A DNA stretch of 8,463 nucleotides. Origin: an uncultured Alphaproteobacteria bacterium. GTDB lineage: Bacteria; Pseudomonadota; Alphaproteobacteria; Rickettsiales; UBA1997. Where the stretch lies: contig CAIOKL010000120.1 in NCBI GenBank assembly GCA_903858915.1, positions 1-8,463 on the forward strand, in the 5' to 3' direction. Position 1 is the stretch's first letter, and each line of letters begins with the position of its first letter. Below, piece after piece: positions 1 through 6,483 of the stretch. The notes beneath the pieces are model-generated. The model did no database searches and was not told the DNA's origin. It worked only from the letters and a program-made list of their open reading frames with translations. Made by a program: the position numbers and the translations under genes.

Positions 1-501
1 CCAGAAAAATTGGGAATTTTTCTTACAATTTATTTTTTATCGGCGGCGATTTTTATGATTTTTTGGAAAAAAATTGCTCAAAAAATTGGCAAAATTAATT
101 CATGGTCAATTTCAATTTTAGGAAGTATTTTAACTTTTATTTTTGCATATTTTGTTGATAGCGCAAATAGTGATTTATTTTTTCTAATTTGTTTTTTTTC
201 GGGAGTTTTTTTGGGTTCCGATTTAATTATGCCACCAGCAATAATATCGGAAATTATTTACAAAAAAAACGACAAAATCTCGAGTTATTTAGCCTTCTGG
301 AATATGATAAATAAAGCGGGATTGATGTTTGCTTCATTCTTGTCTTTGATGGTTTTGTGGCTGGTTTCATTCGACGCAAAAAATGTTAATCAAGATTCAT
401 TGACGGCAATTCCAATTATTTATGCGATAATCCCTTGTGCCTTAAAAATGCTTGTGGTTTTATTATTATTTAAACTAAAAAAATCTCAAAAAAATTTATG
501 A
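1..501 (+). CDS. MFS/GPH-family transporter, C-terminal part (5' truncated by window edge)
   Basis: The frame is open from the first base (Pro-Glu-Lys precede the first possible TTG at base 10), so this is the C-terminal part of a longer gene that begins outside the window. The visible 166 codons contain about five strongly hydrophobic helices separated by short basic loops (for example WKKIAQKIGK), as expected for the second half of a 12-helix major facilitator protein. The stretch GVFLGSDLIMPPAIISEI followed by a charged loop resembles the GPH (glycoside-pentoside-hexuronide:cation symporter, MelB-like) subfamily. The stop overlaps the next start by four bases (ATGA), so it is translationally coupled to the DUF3833 gene. 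GPH members that sit beside DUF3833 and SDR genes belong to a lipid-modification cluster in other proteobacteria, so the substrate is probably not a sugar. The true substrate cannot be read from the sequence. Family confidence is good; function is uncertain. Confidence 0.8.
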   Translation, partial: PEKLGIFLTIYFLSAAIFMIFWKKIAQKIGKINSWSISILGSILTFIFAYFVDSANSDLFFLICFFSGVFLGSDLIMPPAIISEIIYKKNDKISSYLAFWNMINKAGLMFASFLSLMVLWLVSFDAKNVNQDSLTAIPIIYAIIPCALKMLVVLLLFKLKKSQKNL

Positions 502-1034
502 AAAAAATAATTTTATTAACCAACTTTTTTTTAATTATGCTTTGCTTTTCATGTTCGAATATTTCTCCACAAATTTATTCCGCAAATTCTCCAAAAATGG
601 ATGTTCGTAATTATTTTCGCGGTGATCTTGAAGCCTTCGGGATTTTAAAGGATCGCGGTGGTAAAGTTATCAAAACTTTTACCGTAAAAATGAAAGGAAC
701 TTGGCAAGGAAATGATGGAAAACTCGAAGAAAATTTTGTATTTTCCGACGGTAAAACCGATCGCCGTGTTTGGGATTTAAAAGTTTTTGATGACCATAAT
801 TTTACTGGAAAAGCCGGTGATGTTGTTGGCTTCGCAAAAGGCGAACAATATGGCAATGCGATGCGCATGAATTATGTGTTAACGATTCCCGTCGATAATA
901 GAAAAATCGATGTAAAAATTAATGATTGGATGTATTTAATCGACAATGATTCTTTGATTAATGTTTCGGAACTTACGAAATTTGGTTTCAAAGTAGCGAC
1001 TTTGACGATTGGTTTTAAAAAAATTGGCATTTAA
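498..1034 (+). CDS. DUF3833 family lipoprotein
   Basis: This 178-residue protein starts with a signal peptide: Lys-Lys, a hydrophobic stretch, then CFSC with Cys19 as the probable lipidated residue. The -3 position is Cys instead of the usual Leu, so the lipobox is slightly unusual. The mature part carries the hallmark pattern of the DUF3833 family: DRGGKVIKTF at about 52-61, a WxGxDGKLEENFVFSDG segment at 69-85, RRVWDL at 89-94, GKAGDVVGFAKG at 104-115, GNAM at 119-122, NDWMYLID at 142-149 and a KFG close near 161-163. The fold is probably a lipocalin-like beta-barrel lying at the inner face of the outer membrane or in the periplasm; that is inference. It overlaps the transporter upstream (ATGA) and the SDR downstream (TAATG), which argues for one transcript and coupled translation. 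The biochemical role is unknown. In other proteobacteria the family accompanies cyclopropane-fatty-acid-synthase-like genes, suggesting a role in modified lipids. Confidence 0.88.
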   Translation: MKKIILLTNFFLIMLCFSCSNISPQIYSANSPKMDVRNYFRGDLEAFGILKDRGGKVIKTFTVKMKGTWQGNDGKLEENFVFSDGKTDRRVWDLKVFDDHNFTGKAGDVVGFAKGEQYGNAMRMNYVLTIPVDNRKIDVKINDWMYLIDNDSLINVSELTKFGFKVATLTIGFKKIGI

Positions 1035-1825
1035 TGAAAAATTGTTGGATAGTCGGAGCCAGCTCAGGCATTGGTTTCGAGCTTGCTAAAAAATTATGTA
1101 AAAATGGATATAATGTTGTGGCTTCGGCGCGATCTTTAGAAAATTTGAATATCTTAAAAACGCAAATTGAAGAAGAAAAAAAATCCGCAAAAAATCCACA
1201 AAATTTTGGCGAAATCGCCATCGAAAATGTGGATGTCGAAGATTATCAAGCTTTAAAAAAAGTTTGGCAAAATATTCTAGAAAAAAATCATAAAATTGAT
1301 TTGGTAATTTTCGCCAGCGCAATCTACGAACAAATGGATTTACGCGATTTTGATTTAGAGCTTTCTAAGAAAATAATGCATGTTAATTTTGACGGATTTT
1401 TAAATTTTTTACATTTAGTTTCTGCGAATTTTATAGAAAATAAAGATGGTCATATCGCAACAATCGCAAGCGTTGCGGGCTATAGAGGTTTGCCACAATC
1501 TTTAACTTACGGCGCATCAAAATCAGCGATGATAAATTTATGCGAAGGAATTTATCCCGAATTGAAAGCCAATAATATTGCGCTTTCAATTATTAATCCC
1601 GGATTTGTAAAAACGCGTTTGACGGCAAAAAATAAATTTCCAATGCCATTTTTGATTTCACAAGAGCAGGCTTCCGATTATATTTATCAAGGCTTGATGG
1701 CTAGAAAATTCGAGATTCATTTTCCTAAAAAATTTACATTTATTTTGAAATTTTTACGCATAATTCCTTATAAATTTTATTTGCCAATAATCAATAATAT
1801 TTATCGTAAAAATCACCAAAAATAA
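1034..1825 (+). CDS. Short-chain dehydrogenase/reductase (SDR)
   Basis: This is a 263-residue classical SDR of normal length. It has the N-terminal Rossmann glycine motif GASSGIG (residues 8-14), an acidic ENVDVED segment near 64-70, and ASA near 95-97 where most family members have NNAG. It also has Asn118 and the catalytic set Ser146 (IASVAG) with Tyr159-x-x-x-Lys163 (YGASK), followed by the NPG motif at 188-190. An arginine follows the nucleotide-binding strand (SARS, 31-34), which suggests NADP(H) preference by inference. The C-terminal 35 residues are basic and hydrophobic (KFTFILKFLRIIPYKFYLP), a possible membrane-contact surface suiting a lipid substrate. The start overlaps the DUF3833 stop by one base. 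The order MFS, DUF3833, SDR matches the tail of a lipid-modification operon in other proteobacteria. The substrate is not determinable here. Confidence 0.9.
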   Translation: MKNCWIVGASSGIGFELAKKLCKNGYNVVASARSLENLNILKTQIEEEKKSAKNPQNFGEIAIENVDVEDYQALKKVWQNILEKNHKIDLVIFASAIYEQMDLRDFDLELSKKIMHVNFDGFLNFLHLVSANFIENKDGHIATIASVAGYRGLPQSLTYGASKSAMINLCEGIYPELKANNIALSIINPGFVKTRLTAKNKFPMPFLISQEQASDYIYQGLMARKFEIHFPKKFTFILKFLRIIPYKFYLPIINNIYRKNHQK

Positions 1826-1905
1826 ATTTAAATATTGTTGATTTTTCTTGAATAAAAATGTTATTTTAGTTTTATAAAAAAATTTAAATTAGAAAAAATT
1901 TAATT

Positions 1906-2886
1906 ATGCCCAAGCAACAAAATCATATTTTATTTTCCTATTCTTTTAATGAAAAAGGTGAAGCTTCGAAGGTCGATATAAGTAAGGTTGCCAATGAATT
2001 AAAAAATCCAAGTTTATCATGGGTGCATCTTGATGGCATTAATAAATCAACCAAAAAATGGCTCCAAAAAGAGGTTGATTATTTAGATGGATTAATAATT
2101 GACGCTTTAATTGCCGAAGAAACGCGCCCTAGAATAGTAAGGTTTGAGCATGGAATGTTGTTGATTTTACGCGGGATTAATGAAGTAAAAAATAGTAAAA
2201 TTTCCGAGATGGTTTCGGTGCGAATGTGGGTTGATAATGAACGCGTAATCACTATTCAGAAGCGTCCGATGAAGTCAATTTTTGAAATTGAGCAAAAAAT
2301 AAATGAAGGTTTTAAAATTAAAAATTCTGGAGAATTTTTGTATAATTTAATCACCTCAATCCTACAAAACATTAGCGAATATGTTTATGCAACAGGTGAG
2401 GCGATTGATGAAATTGAGCAAGAAGTTTTAACGACGCGCAATATGAAATATCGCGATGTAATTGCCCACACGCGCTCGCAACTTACGGTGGCTAGGCGCT
2501 ATCTCTCTCCGCAAAAGGAAGTAATACTTAATTTGCGCAATTGTCAATATCCGTGGATTGATCAATATGCGATGCGTCATTTTCAAGAAGATTCTGATCA
2601 AATTATTCATACAATTGAGGAAGTTGACGAGGTTTTAATTCGTTCAAAAATATTGCATGATGAGCTTGCTCACGCCTTGAACGAGAAGATTAATAACAAT
2701 ATGTTTAAGCTCTCGATGATTGCCATAATTTTTATGCCATTGACTTTTATAACAAGTTTATTTGGTATGAATTTTCAAAAAATTCCCGGTGCGGGAAATC
2801 CCAACGGGTTCTATATTACCTGCATTATCATGATAATTATGACCATCGCGCAAATGGTTTTTTACAAGAAAAAAGATTGGTTTTAA
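1906..2886 (+). CDS. CorA/ZntB-family divalent cation transporter
   Basis: This 326-residue inner-membrane protein has the full CorA architecture. There is a large cytoplasmic N-terminal domain (about 1-260) with the ZntB-like signatures WVHLDG (39-44), AEETRPRI (70-77) and LLILRGIN (85-92). A long charged helical stretch (150-262) follows, then TM1 (about 267-286) ending in the signature GMN (287-289), a short periplasmic loop, TM2 (about 302-320) and a basic tail KKKDWF. The N-terminal half looks more like the ZntB branch, whereas GMN is classical for CorA, so Mg2+, Zn2+ or another divalent metal are all possible. The ATG at 1906 has only a weak purine-rich region upstream (AGAAAAAA). It lies 80 bases after the SDR and probably has its own promoter or reads through from that operon. 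It is convergent with the next gene, and its stop codon lies inside a hairpin. Confidence 0.9.
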   Translation: MPKQQNHILFSYSFNEKGEASKVDISKVANELKNPSLSWVHLDGINKSTKKWLQKEVDYLDGLIIDALIAEETRPRIVRFEHGMLLILRGINEVKNSKISEMVSVRMWVDNERVITIQKRPMKSIFEIEQKINEGFKIKNSGEFLYNLITSILQNISEYVYATGEAIDEIEQEVLTTRNMKYRDVIAHTRSQLTVARRYLSPQKEVILNLRNCQYPWIDQYAMRHFQEDSDQIIHTIEEVDEVLIRSKILHDELAHALNEKINNNMFKLSMIAIIFMPLTFITSLFGMNFQKIPGAGNPNGFYITCIIMIIMTIAQMVFYKKKDWF

Positions 2887-2901
2887 GATTTTTAAAACCA
2901 A
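2877..2901 (-). terminator. Intrinsic terminator for the minus-strand 491-residue gene, embedded in the 3' end of the CorA gene
   Basis: A perfect 10-bp inverted repeat (2877-2886 and 2892-2901) surrounds a 5-nt loop. Read on the minus strand it is followed immediately by TCTTTTTTCTT (bases 2876 down to 2866), a good uridine tract, and it lies 31 bases past the stop at 2932. It therefore fits an intrinsic terminator for the minus-strand gene. On the plus strand the same stem contains the CorA stop codon but is followed by GATTTGAAT, so it is a poorer terminator in that direction. The stem is AT-rich, hence only moderate stability. Confidence 0.6.
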
Positions 2902-2931
2902 GATTTGAATAAAAAATTATCGCTAAAAATA

Positions 2932-4407
2932 TTAAGCTCCTCGTAATTTTTTCTCAGACCCTTCCAATTTTTTACCTTCTAGTGCCTCGGTTTTTGCTTG
3001 GGGATGAGATGAATTTTGCCCCTGAGGGCGTCTACCAAATTGAAGAAGTTGTCCCACTTGGGGAGCATTAGCTTGAACTCCAAATCGCGTAATTTGTTGT
3101 GCTACTTGAGAAGGATCTTGGGGAGGAGTATTTCGCGAAGATTGTTGCGATGGAGAGGGATTAGAAGGATCTTCCGGAGGTTGTTCCCCTAAAGAAGTAT
3201 CTCGCGAAGATAATCCTTCTTTAATATTTTTCGATTCCTGTTCTAAAAAGGCTTTAATGGCTCCGTTTTCTAAAAAAGTTTTAATTAAAAGCAATTTCTC
3301 GGCTTTTTGAAACTCAAGAACAGTTTTATGCGCTTGGAGATTTTCTTTGGTCATGTCAGAAGATTCTGCTAATGAAATTGCGTATTCAAAAGCATTCTCG
3401 ATTGCTTCATCAATTTTACCCATATCGCCATTTTCCTTTAAAAATAATTTTTTTAAAGCTTCTTTTATAATTTTAGGTTCTTGATTAAATTGAAAAATAA
3501 TTATACACATTTTTTTATCTTGTGAATCATCATTCAAAAAGCTCGCAACTTCTTCAGCATATTTTGTAATTATTTTTTTTTTATCTCCATCGTACTGATA
3601 TTTTGTTATTAAATCCTGAGAACTCGCTAATGTGAAATCAATAATAAAGGGTTTTTCTTTTATTGCTTGAGAGCCATCAGAAGAAGGTTCTTTGGTAGTT
3701 TTAAATCCTGTATTAGAGTGATTATTTTCAACATCTCGATAAAAAAATAAATTTATAGCGATTTCAGTAACGCATCGATGCACATTATCGCGTTCCCTTG
3801 TAGGAATTGTGTTAATGATTTTATTATATTGATTATCAACAAAAAAAATTTCTTTATTTTTTTTGTCGCCAATTTTTCTAAACTTTAAATCTTCAGTAAT
3901 GATCATCAAAATTCCATCTTCACTAACAATGCCATTGCATCTTGGGCCAATTTTTAAAATTTCATTTAATTTATAAAAGGCAATTTCATTAAATTTTGAT
4001 CCAAGAGAAATTTCTGAGGAATGCATGGCGGATTTAGCATGATAACTTTCTCGACCGTGAGTTATTATAAAATGACTACACGCATTGTAACCTTTAATAT
4101 TGGGAGGGCGTTCAATTTTGATTGTGCTGGCGTCCTCAATATATTTTGTTTTTGCGAAATGAAGAGCAAGTTTATTCATAAAATCATTTTTAGAAGTTAT
4201 TTCCCTAATTGCATCTATTGCATCGTTACCTTCGATATTCATTTCTTTAAGAAAATTGGGATTTGTCTTAAACATAGATGTGGGTATAAAATTGACATCT
4301 AACATTGGCATTTGCAATCCCCGTCGATTTATTATTCTATTCAATACTTTGGATTGCCCTCTTGGGTCTGATTTATCTGGCTCCATGACTGCATCTGCTG
4401 ATCTCAT
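2932..4407 (-). CDS. Uncharacterised 491-residue protein with Pro/Gln-rich tail; candidate secreted effector
   Basis: I do not recognise a family. No signal peptide or membrane helix is visible, so the protein is soluble. Residues about 1-400 look globular, and the later part (about 310-400) is mainly charged helix. Some features faintly recall a kinase-like fold: HAKSA with Lys125, Glu141 in a helix (KFNEIAFYKL), a hinge-like MIITEDL (168-174), RDVENNHSNTGF (224-235) resembling a D/H..N catalytic loop, and FIIDF (254-258) resembling a metal-binding DF motif. This is inference only. From about 400 the chain becomes rich in Pro, Ser and Gln with a partial internal repeat, and it ends in a basic stretch (GKKLEGSEKKLRGA, 478-491). 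That disordered, positively charged tail resembles type IV secretion signals in host-associated alphaproteobacteria. The ATG at 4407 gives the longest frame, but Met8 is an alternative start; neither has a Shine-Dalgarno sequence. It stands alone between convergent CorA and the end of rho. Confidence 0.72.
   Translation of the reverse strand: MRSADAVMEPDKSDPRGQSKVLNRIINRRGLQMPMLDVNFIPTSMFKTNPNFLKEMNIEGNDAIDAIREITSKNDFMNKLALHFAKTKYIEDASTIKIERPPNIKGYNACSHFIITHGRESYHAKSAMHSSEISLGSKFNEIAFYKLNEILKIGPRCNGIVSEDGILMIITEDLKFRKIGDKKNKEIFFVDNQYNKIINTIPTRERDNVHRCVTEIAINLFFYRDVENNHSNTGFKTTKEPSSDGSQAIKEKPFIIDFTLASSQDLITKYQYDGDKKKIITKYAEEVASFLNDDSQDKKMCIIIFQFNQEPKIIKEALKKLFLKENGDMGKIDEAIENAFEYAISLAESSDMTKENLQAHKTVLEFQKAEKLLLIKTFLENGAIKAFLEQESKNIKEGLSSRDTSLGEQPPEDPSNPSPSQQSSRNTPPQDPSQVAQQITRFGVQANAPQVGQLLQFGRRPQGQNSSHPQAKTEALEGKKLEGSEKKLRGA
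3109..3211 (-). repeat. Imperfect direct repeat in the low-complexity tail of the 491-residue protein
   Basis: Two related units occur in the coding region for the Pro/Gln-rich tail. On the plus strand they begin with AGAAGGATCTT at 3109 and at 3163, and each ends in a GTAT(T/C)TCGCGAAGAT block (3128-3142 and 3197-3211). In the protein this gives SSRDTSLGEQPPEDPS (about 400-415) and SSRNTPPQDPS (about 423-433). The second protein copy is shorter, consistent with duplication followed by indels. Confidence 0.55.
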
Positions 4408-4430
4408 TTTAAAAAATAAAATATTAATAA

Positions 4431-4460
4431 ATGTTATAAAAAAACAATTGTTAATATCAA
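4431..4460 (-). promoter_or_regulatory. Possible sigma-70 promoter of the 491-residue gene
   Basis: On the minus strand TTGATA (4460-4455) matches the -35 consensus at five of six positions and TAACAT (4436-4431) matches the -10 at four of six, with an 18-bp spacer. It would give a very short leader before the ATG at 4407. The surrounding DNA is extremely AT-rich, so chance matches are common. Another AT-rich candidate (a TATAAA box near 4480) lies slightly upstream. Confidence 0.3.
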
Positions 4461-4632
4461 AAAATTAAAATTTTATATAAAAGCGATATTTTAAACAAAA
4501 CGCAAAAAAACTTATCGTTTTAGTGCAAATTTTTAAGTAGAAGTTTTAAAATGAAGAATTTGTAATTTTTTTAAGAGGAAAAATGGCGTGAATGAATAAA
4601 AGAAATTGAGAATATTCTTTTATTTGTGAAAG

Positions 4633-4669
4633 ATTATATAACCTCCTCTTGAATCGGAGGTTATATAAT
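4633..4669 (-). terminator. Perfect 14-bp hairpin downstream of rho
   Basis: Bases 4633-4646 and 4656-4669 form a perfect 14-bp inverted repeat around a 9-nt loop. The five base pairs next to the loop are GC-rich (CCTCC/GGAGG) and the outer nine are nearly all A-T. It starts 36 bases beyond the rho stop codon and is the most stable structure in the gap between rho and the next gene. On the minus strand it is followed by CTTTCACAAAT, so the uridine tract is poor; the plus strand (TTAGAATTTTG) is also poor. It is probably the 3' end or a stabilising stem of the rho transcript. A noncanonical terminator, or an end formed by processing, fits better than a textbook intrinsic one. Confidence 0.5.
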
Positions 4670-4704
4670 TTAGAATTTTGGGTTAGAGAATAAATTAAGA
4701 TTAG

Positions 4705-6324
4705 TTAGCTGTTCATTGATCTAAAGAAATCTTCATTGGTTTTACTATGTTGTATTTTTTCAAGTAAAAACTCCATAGCTTCAACTGGATTCATTGGATT
4801 TACAATTCGGCGAAGCATCCAAATTTTAGAAAGTGTCGCGCGATCAGTGAGAAGTTCTTCCTTACGCGTTCCTGATTTGGTAATATCGATGGCTGGGAAA
4901 ATTCTTTTATCAGAAATTTTACGATCAAGAACAATTTCGCAATTGCCCGTACCCTTGAATTCTTCAAAAATAACTTCATCCATTCTAGAGCCTGTATCGA
5001 CCAAAGCAGTGGCAATAATTGTTAAAGAACCGCCTTCTTCGATATTTCTAGCGGCACCAAAAAATCTTTTAGGTTTTTGTAATGCGTTGGAATCAACACC
5101 GCCCGTTAAAACTTTACCTGATGATGGAATTACGGTGTTGTAAGCGCGAGCGAGTCGTGTGATTGAGTCGAGCAAAATAACGACATCTTTTTTAGCTTCA
5201 ACTAAACGACGCGCTTTTTCGATAACCATTTCAGCGAGTTGAACATGTCGTGACGCCGGTTCATCAAAAGTTGAACTTACGACTTCACCATTAACGCTTC
5301 GAATCATGTCGGTAACTTCTTCGGGACGCTCATCAATCAATAAAACTAACAAAATAATTTCAGGATTATTTGAGGTAATCGCGTGAGCAATATTTTGCAT
5401 CAATGAAGTTTTTCCGGTGCGGGGAGGGGCAACGATTAAAGCTCTTTGTCCTTTTCCAAGTGGCGTGATCATGTCGATGATGCGCGTGCTGATATCAGCG
5501 TTGGTAGCGGTTTTATCAACTTCAAGATTAATCTTTTTTTGCGGATAAAGCGGAGTTAAATCATCAAAAAATACACGATTGCGAATTTTTTCTGGCAAAT
5601 CGTGATTGACTTCATTAACTCTAAGAAGAGCAAAATATCTTTCGCCTTTTTTCGGAGCGCGAATTTGACCTTTAACGGTGTCTCCCGTTCTTAAAGCAAA
5701 GCGTTTAATTTGACTTGGCGAAACATAAATATCGTCCGATCCGGGGAAATAATTTGTTTCGGGAGCGCGAAGAAATCCGAAACCATCTTCGAGGACTTCA
5801 AGAACGCCTTCACCGACAATAACATTTTCAGGATTTTGATCAGAGAAGTTTTTTAAAATATGATAAATAATGTCTTGGCGACCGTATTCGCTGACGCTTT
5901 CAAGCCCCATGGAGATTGCAAATTTTGCCAAATATTCAACGGGATGATTTTTTAAATCTTGCAAATTTAGCGTTTTGGCGCCAGAATTTTGTTCTTTTAA
6001 AGAAGCTTCATCTTCTTCAGCGATTCCATTATTTTCAACGCTCGGTGCCTTGTTTTGAATTTGAGAAATTTCTGATTCTGGTGCATTTGGAGCTGATGTT
6101 GAAATCGAGATTATTGGTTCATTGGCATGTTTTTTTGGATTAACTTGATTGCTTCTTCTTAACAAGTTTCCGGTTTGCATTTTCGGAGCTTTATTTTCAA
6201 TCGAATTATCGATATTTTTAGAATCCGGATTTTCGTTGCCAGTTTCGATAACTTTGTTTTCTGGGTTTGCATCATTATTTTTTGAGGCGCTTGAAGCGTT
6301 GAAGCGCAATGTTAGGGTTGACAT
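4705..6324 (-). CDS. rho: Transcription termination factor Rho, with long N-terminal extension
   Basis: This 539-residue protein is the hexameric RNA-dependent ATPase that ends transcription at Rho-dependent sites. The canonical protein begins near residue 118 ([18 protein letters not shown]). The RNA-binding cold-shock-like domain follows, with the RNP motif DGFGFLR (180-186) and [16 protein letters not shown] (200-215). The ATPase core has Walker A APPRTGKT (299-306), DERPEEV (331-337) with the catalytic Glu, Walker [17 protein letters not shown] (381-396), the Q-loop region [22 protein letters not shown] (406-427), the R-loop EEFKGTGN (454-461) and [13 protein letters not shown] (468-480). 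The first 117 or so residues are a low-complexity extension rich in Asn, Ser, Glu and Lys, absent from E. coli Rho (419 residues). The ATG at 6324 gives the full frame; internal in-frame starts in the extension cannot be excluded. It is transcribed from its own promoter just after exoD. Confidence 0.97.
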   Translation of the reverse strand: MSTLTLRFNASSASKNNDANPENKVIETGNENPDSKNIDNSIENKAPKMQTGNLLRRSNQVNPKKHANEPIISISTSAPNAPESEISQIQNKAPSVENNGIAEEDEASLKEQNSGAKTLNLQDLKNHPVEYLAKFAISMGLESVSEYGRQDIIYHILKNFSDQNPENVIVGEGVLEVLEDGFGFLRAPETNYFPGSDDIYVSPSQIKRFALRTGDTVKGQIRAPKKGERYFALLRVNEVNHDLPEKIRNRVFFDDLTPLYPQKKINLEVDKTATNADISTRIIDMITPLGKGQRALIVAPPRTGKTSLMQNIAHAITSNNPEIILLVLLIDERPEEVTDMIRSVNGEVVSSTFDEPASRHVQLAEMVIEKARRLVEAKKDVVILLDSITRLARAYNTVIPSSGKVLTGGVDSNALQKPKRFFGAARNIEEGGSLTIIATALVDTGSRMDEVIFEEFKGTGNCEIVLDRKISDKRIFPAIDITKSGTRKEELLTDRATLSKIWMLRRIVNPMNPVEAMEFLLEKIQHSKTNEDFFRSMNS

Positions 6325-6394
6325 TTAAAGATTAATTGATTGAAGGTTGAAATGTTAATTTGATATGAAATAAATTGTGAATATTTTTTGGTAT

Positions 6395-6417
6395 ATCTGC
6401 GCGAAACTGCGCTAGAT
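6395..6417 (-). other. Hairpin in the rho leader
   Basis: On the minus strand, ATCT-A-GCGC (6417-6409) pairs with GCGCAGAT (6402-6395), giving eight base pairs with one bulged A and a 6-nt loop (AGTTTC). It is the only GC-rich structure in the rho leader and begins about 20 nt after the predicted transcription start. There is no following uridine tract, so it is not an intrinsic terminator. It could affect leader stability or autoregulation, as rho leaders in other bacteria are attenuated by Rho itself; that is inference. Confidence 0.35.
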
Positions 6418-6444
6418 TTAAGATTTAGAAAAATTGTTTCGCCG

Positions 6445-6472
6445 ATAATAAAATTAGATTTAAAACTGTCAA
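6445..6472 (-). promoter_or_regulatory. Near-consensus sigma-70 promoter of rho
   Basis: On the minus strand a perfect -35 box TTGACA (6472-6467) is followed by a 16-bp spacer and TATTAT (6450-6445), five of six matches to the -10 consensus. It lies 11 bases beyond the exoD stop codon and would start transcription near 6438. That leaves a leader of roughly 110 nt before the rho ATG at 6324. It is the best promoter in the window, and its position exactly in the exoD-rho gap supports it. Confidence 0.65.
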
Positions 6473-6483
6473 GAATTATTTTG

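Noticed and set aside
1808..1846. Possible terminator after the SDR gene (AAAAATCA paired with TGATTTTT)
   Set aside because: The stem has eight almost pure A-T pairs and a loop over 20 nt, too weak to call in DNA of this composition.
1848..1878. TTGAAT and TTTATA/TATAAA boxes upstream of the CorA-family gene
   Set aside because: The spacing is acceptable, but several equally good AT-rich combinations occur in the same 80 bases, so no single promoter can be chosen.
4021..4468. Two plus-strand open frames opposite the start of the 491-residue gene
   Set aside because: The minus-strand frame is much longer, has protein-like composition and is flanked by a plausible promoter and a terminator; the plus-strand frames look like shadows.
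4736..5143. 135-codon plus-strand open frame opposite rho
   Set aside because: It lies wholly antisense to conserved Rho core codons and its product has no recognisable features; it is a shadow of rho codon use.
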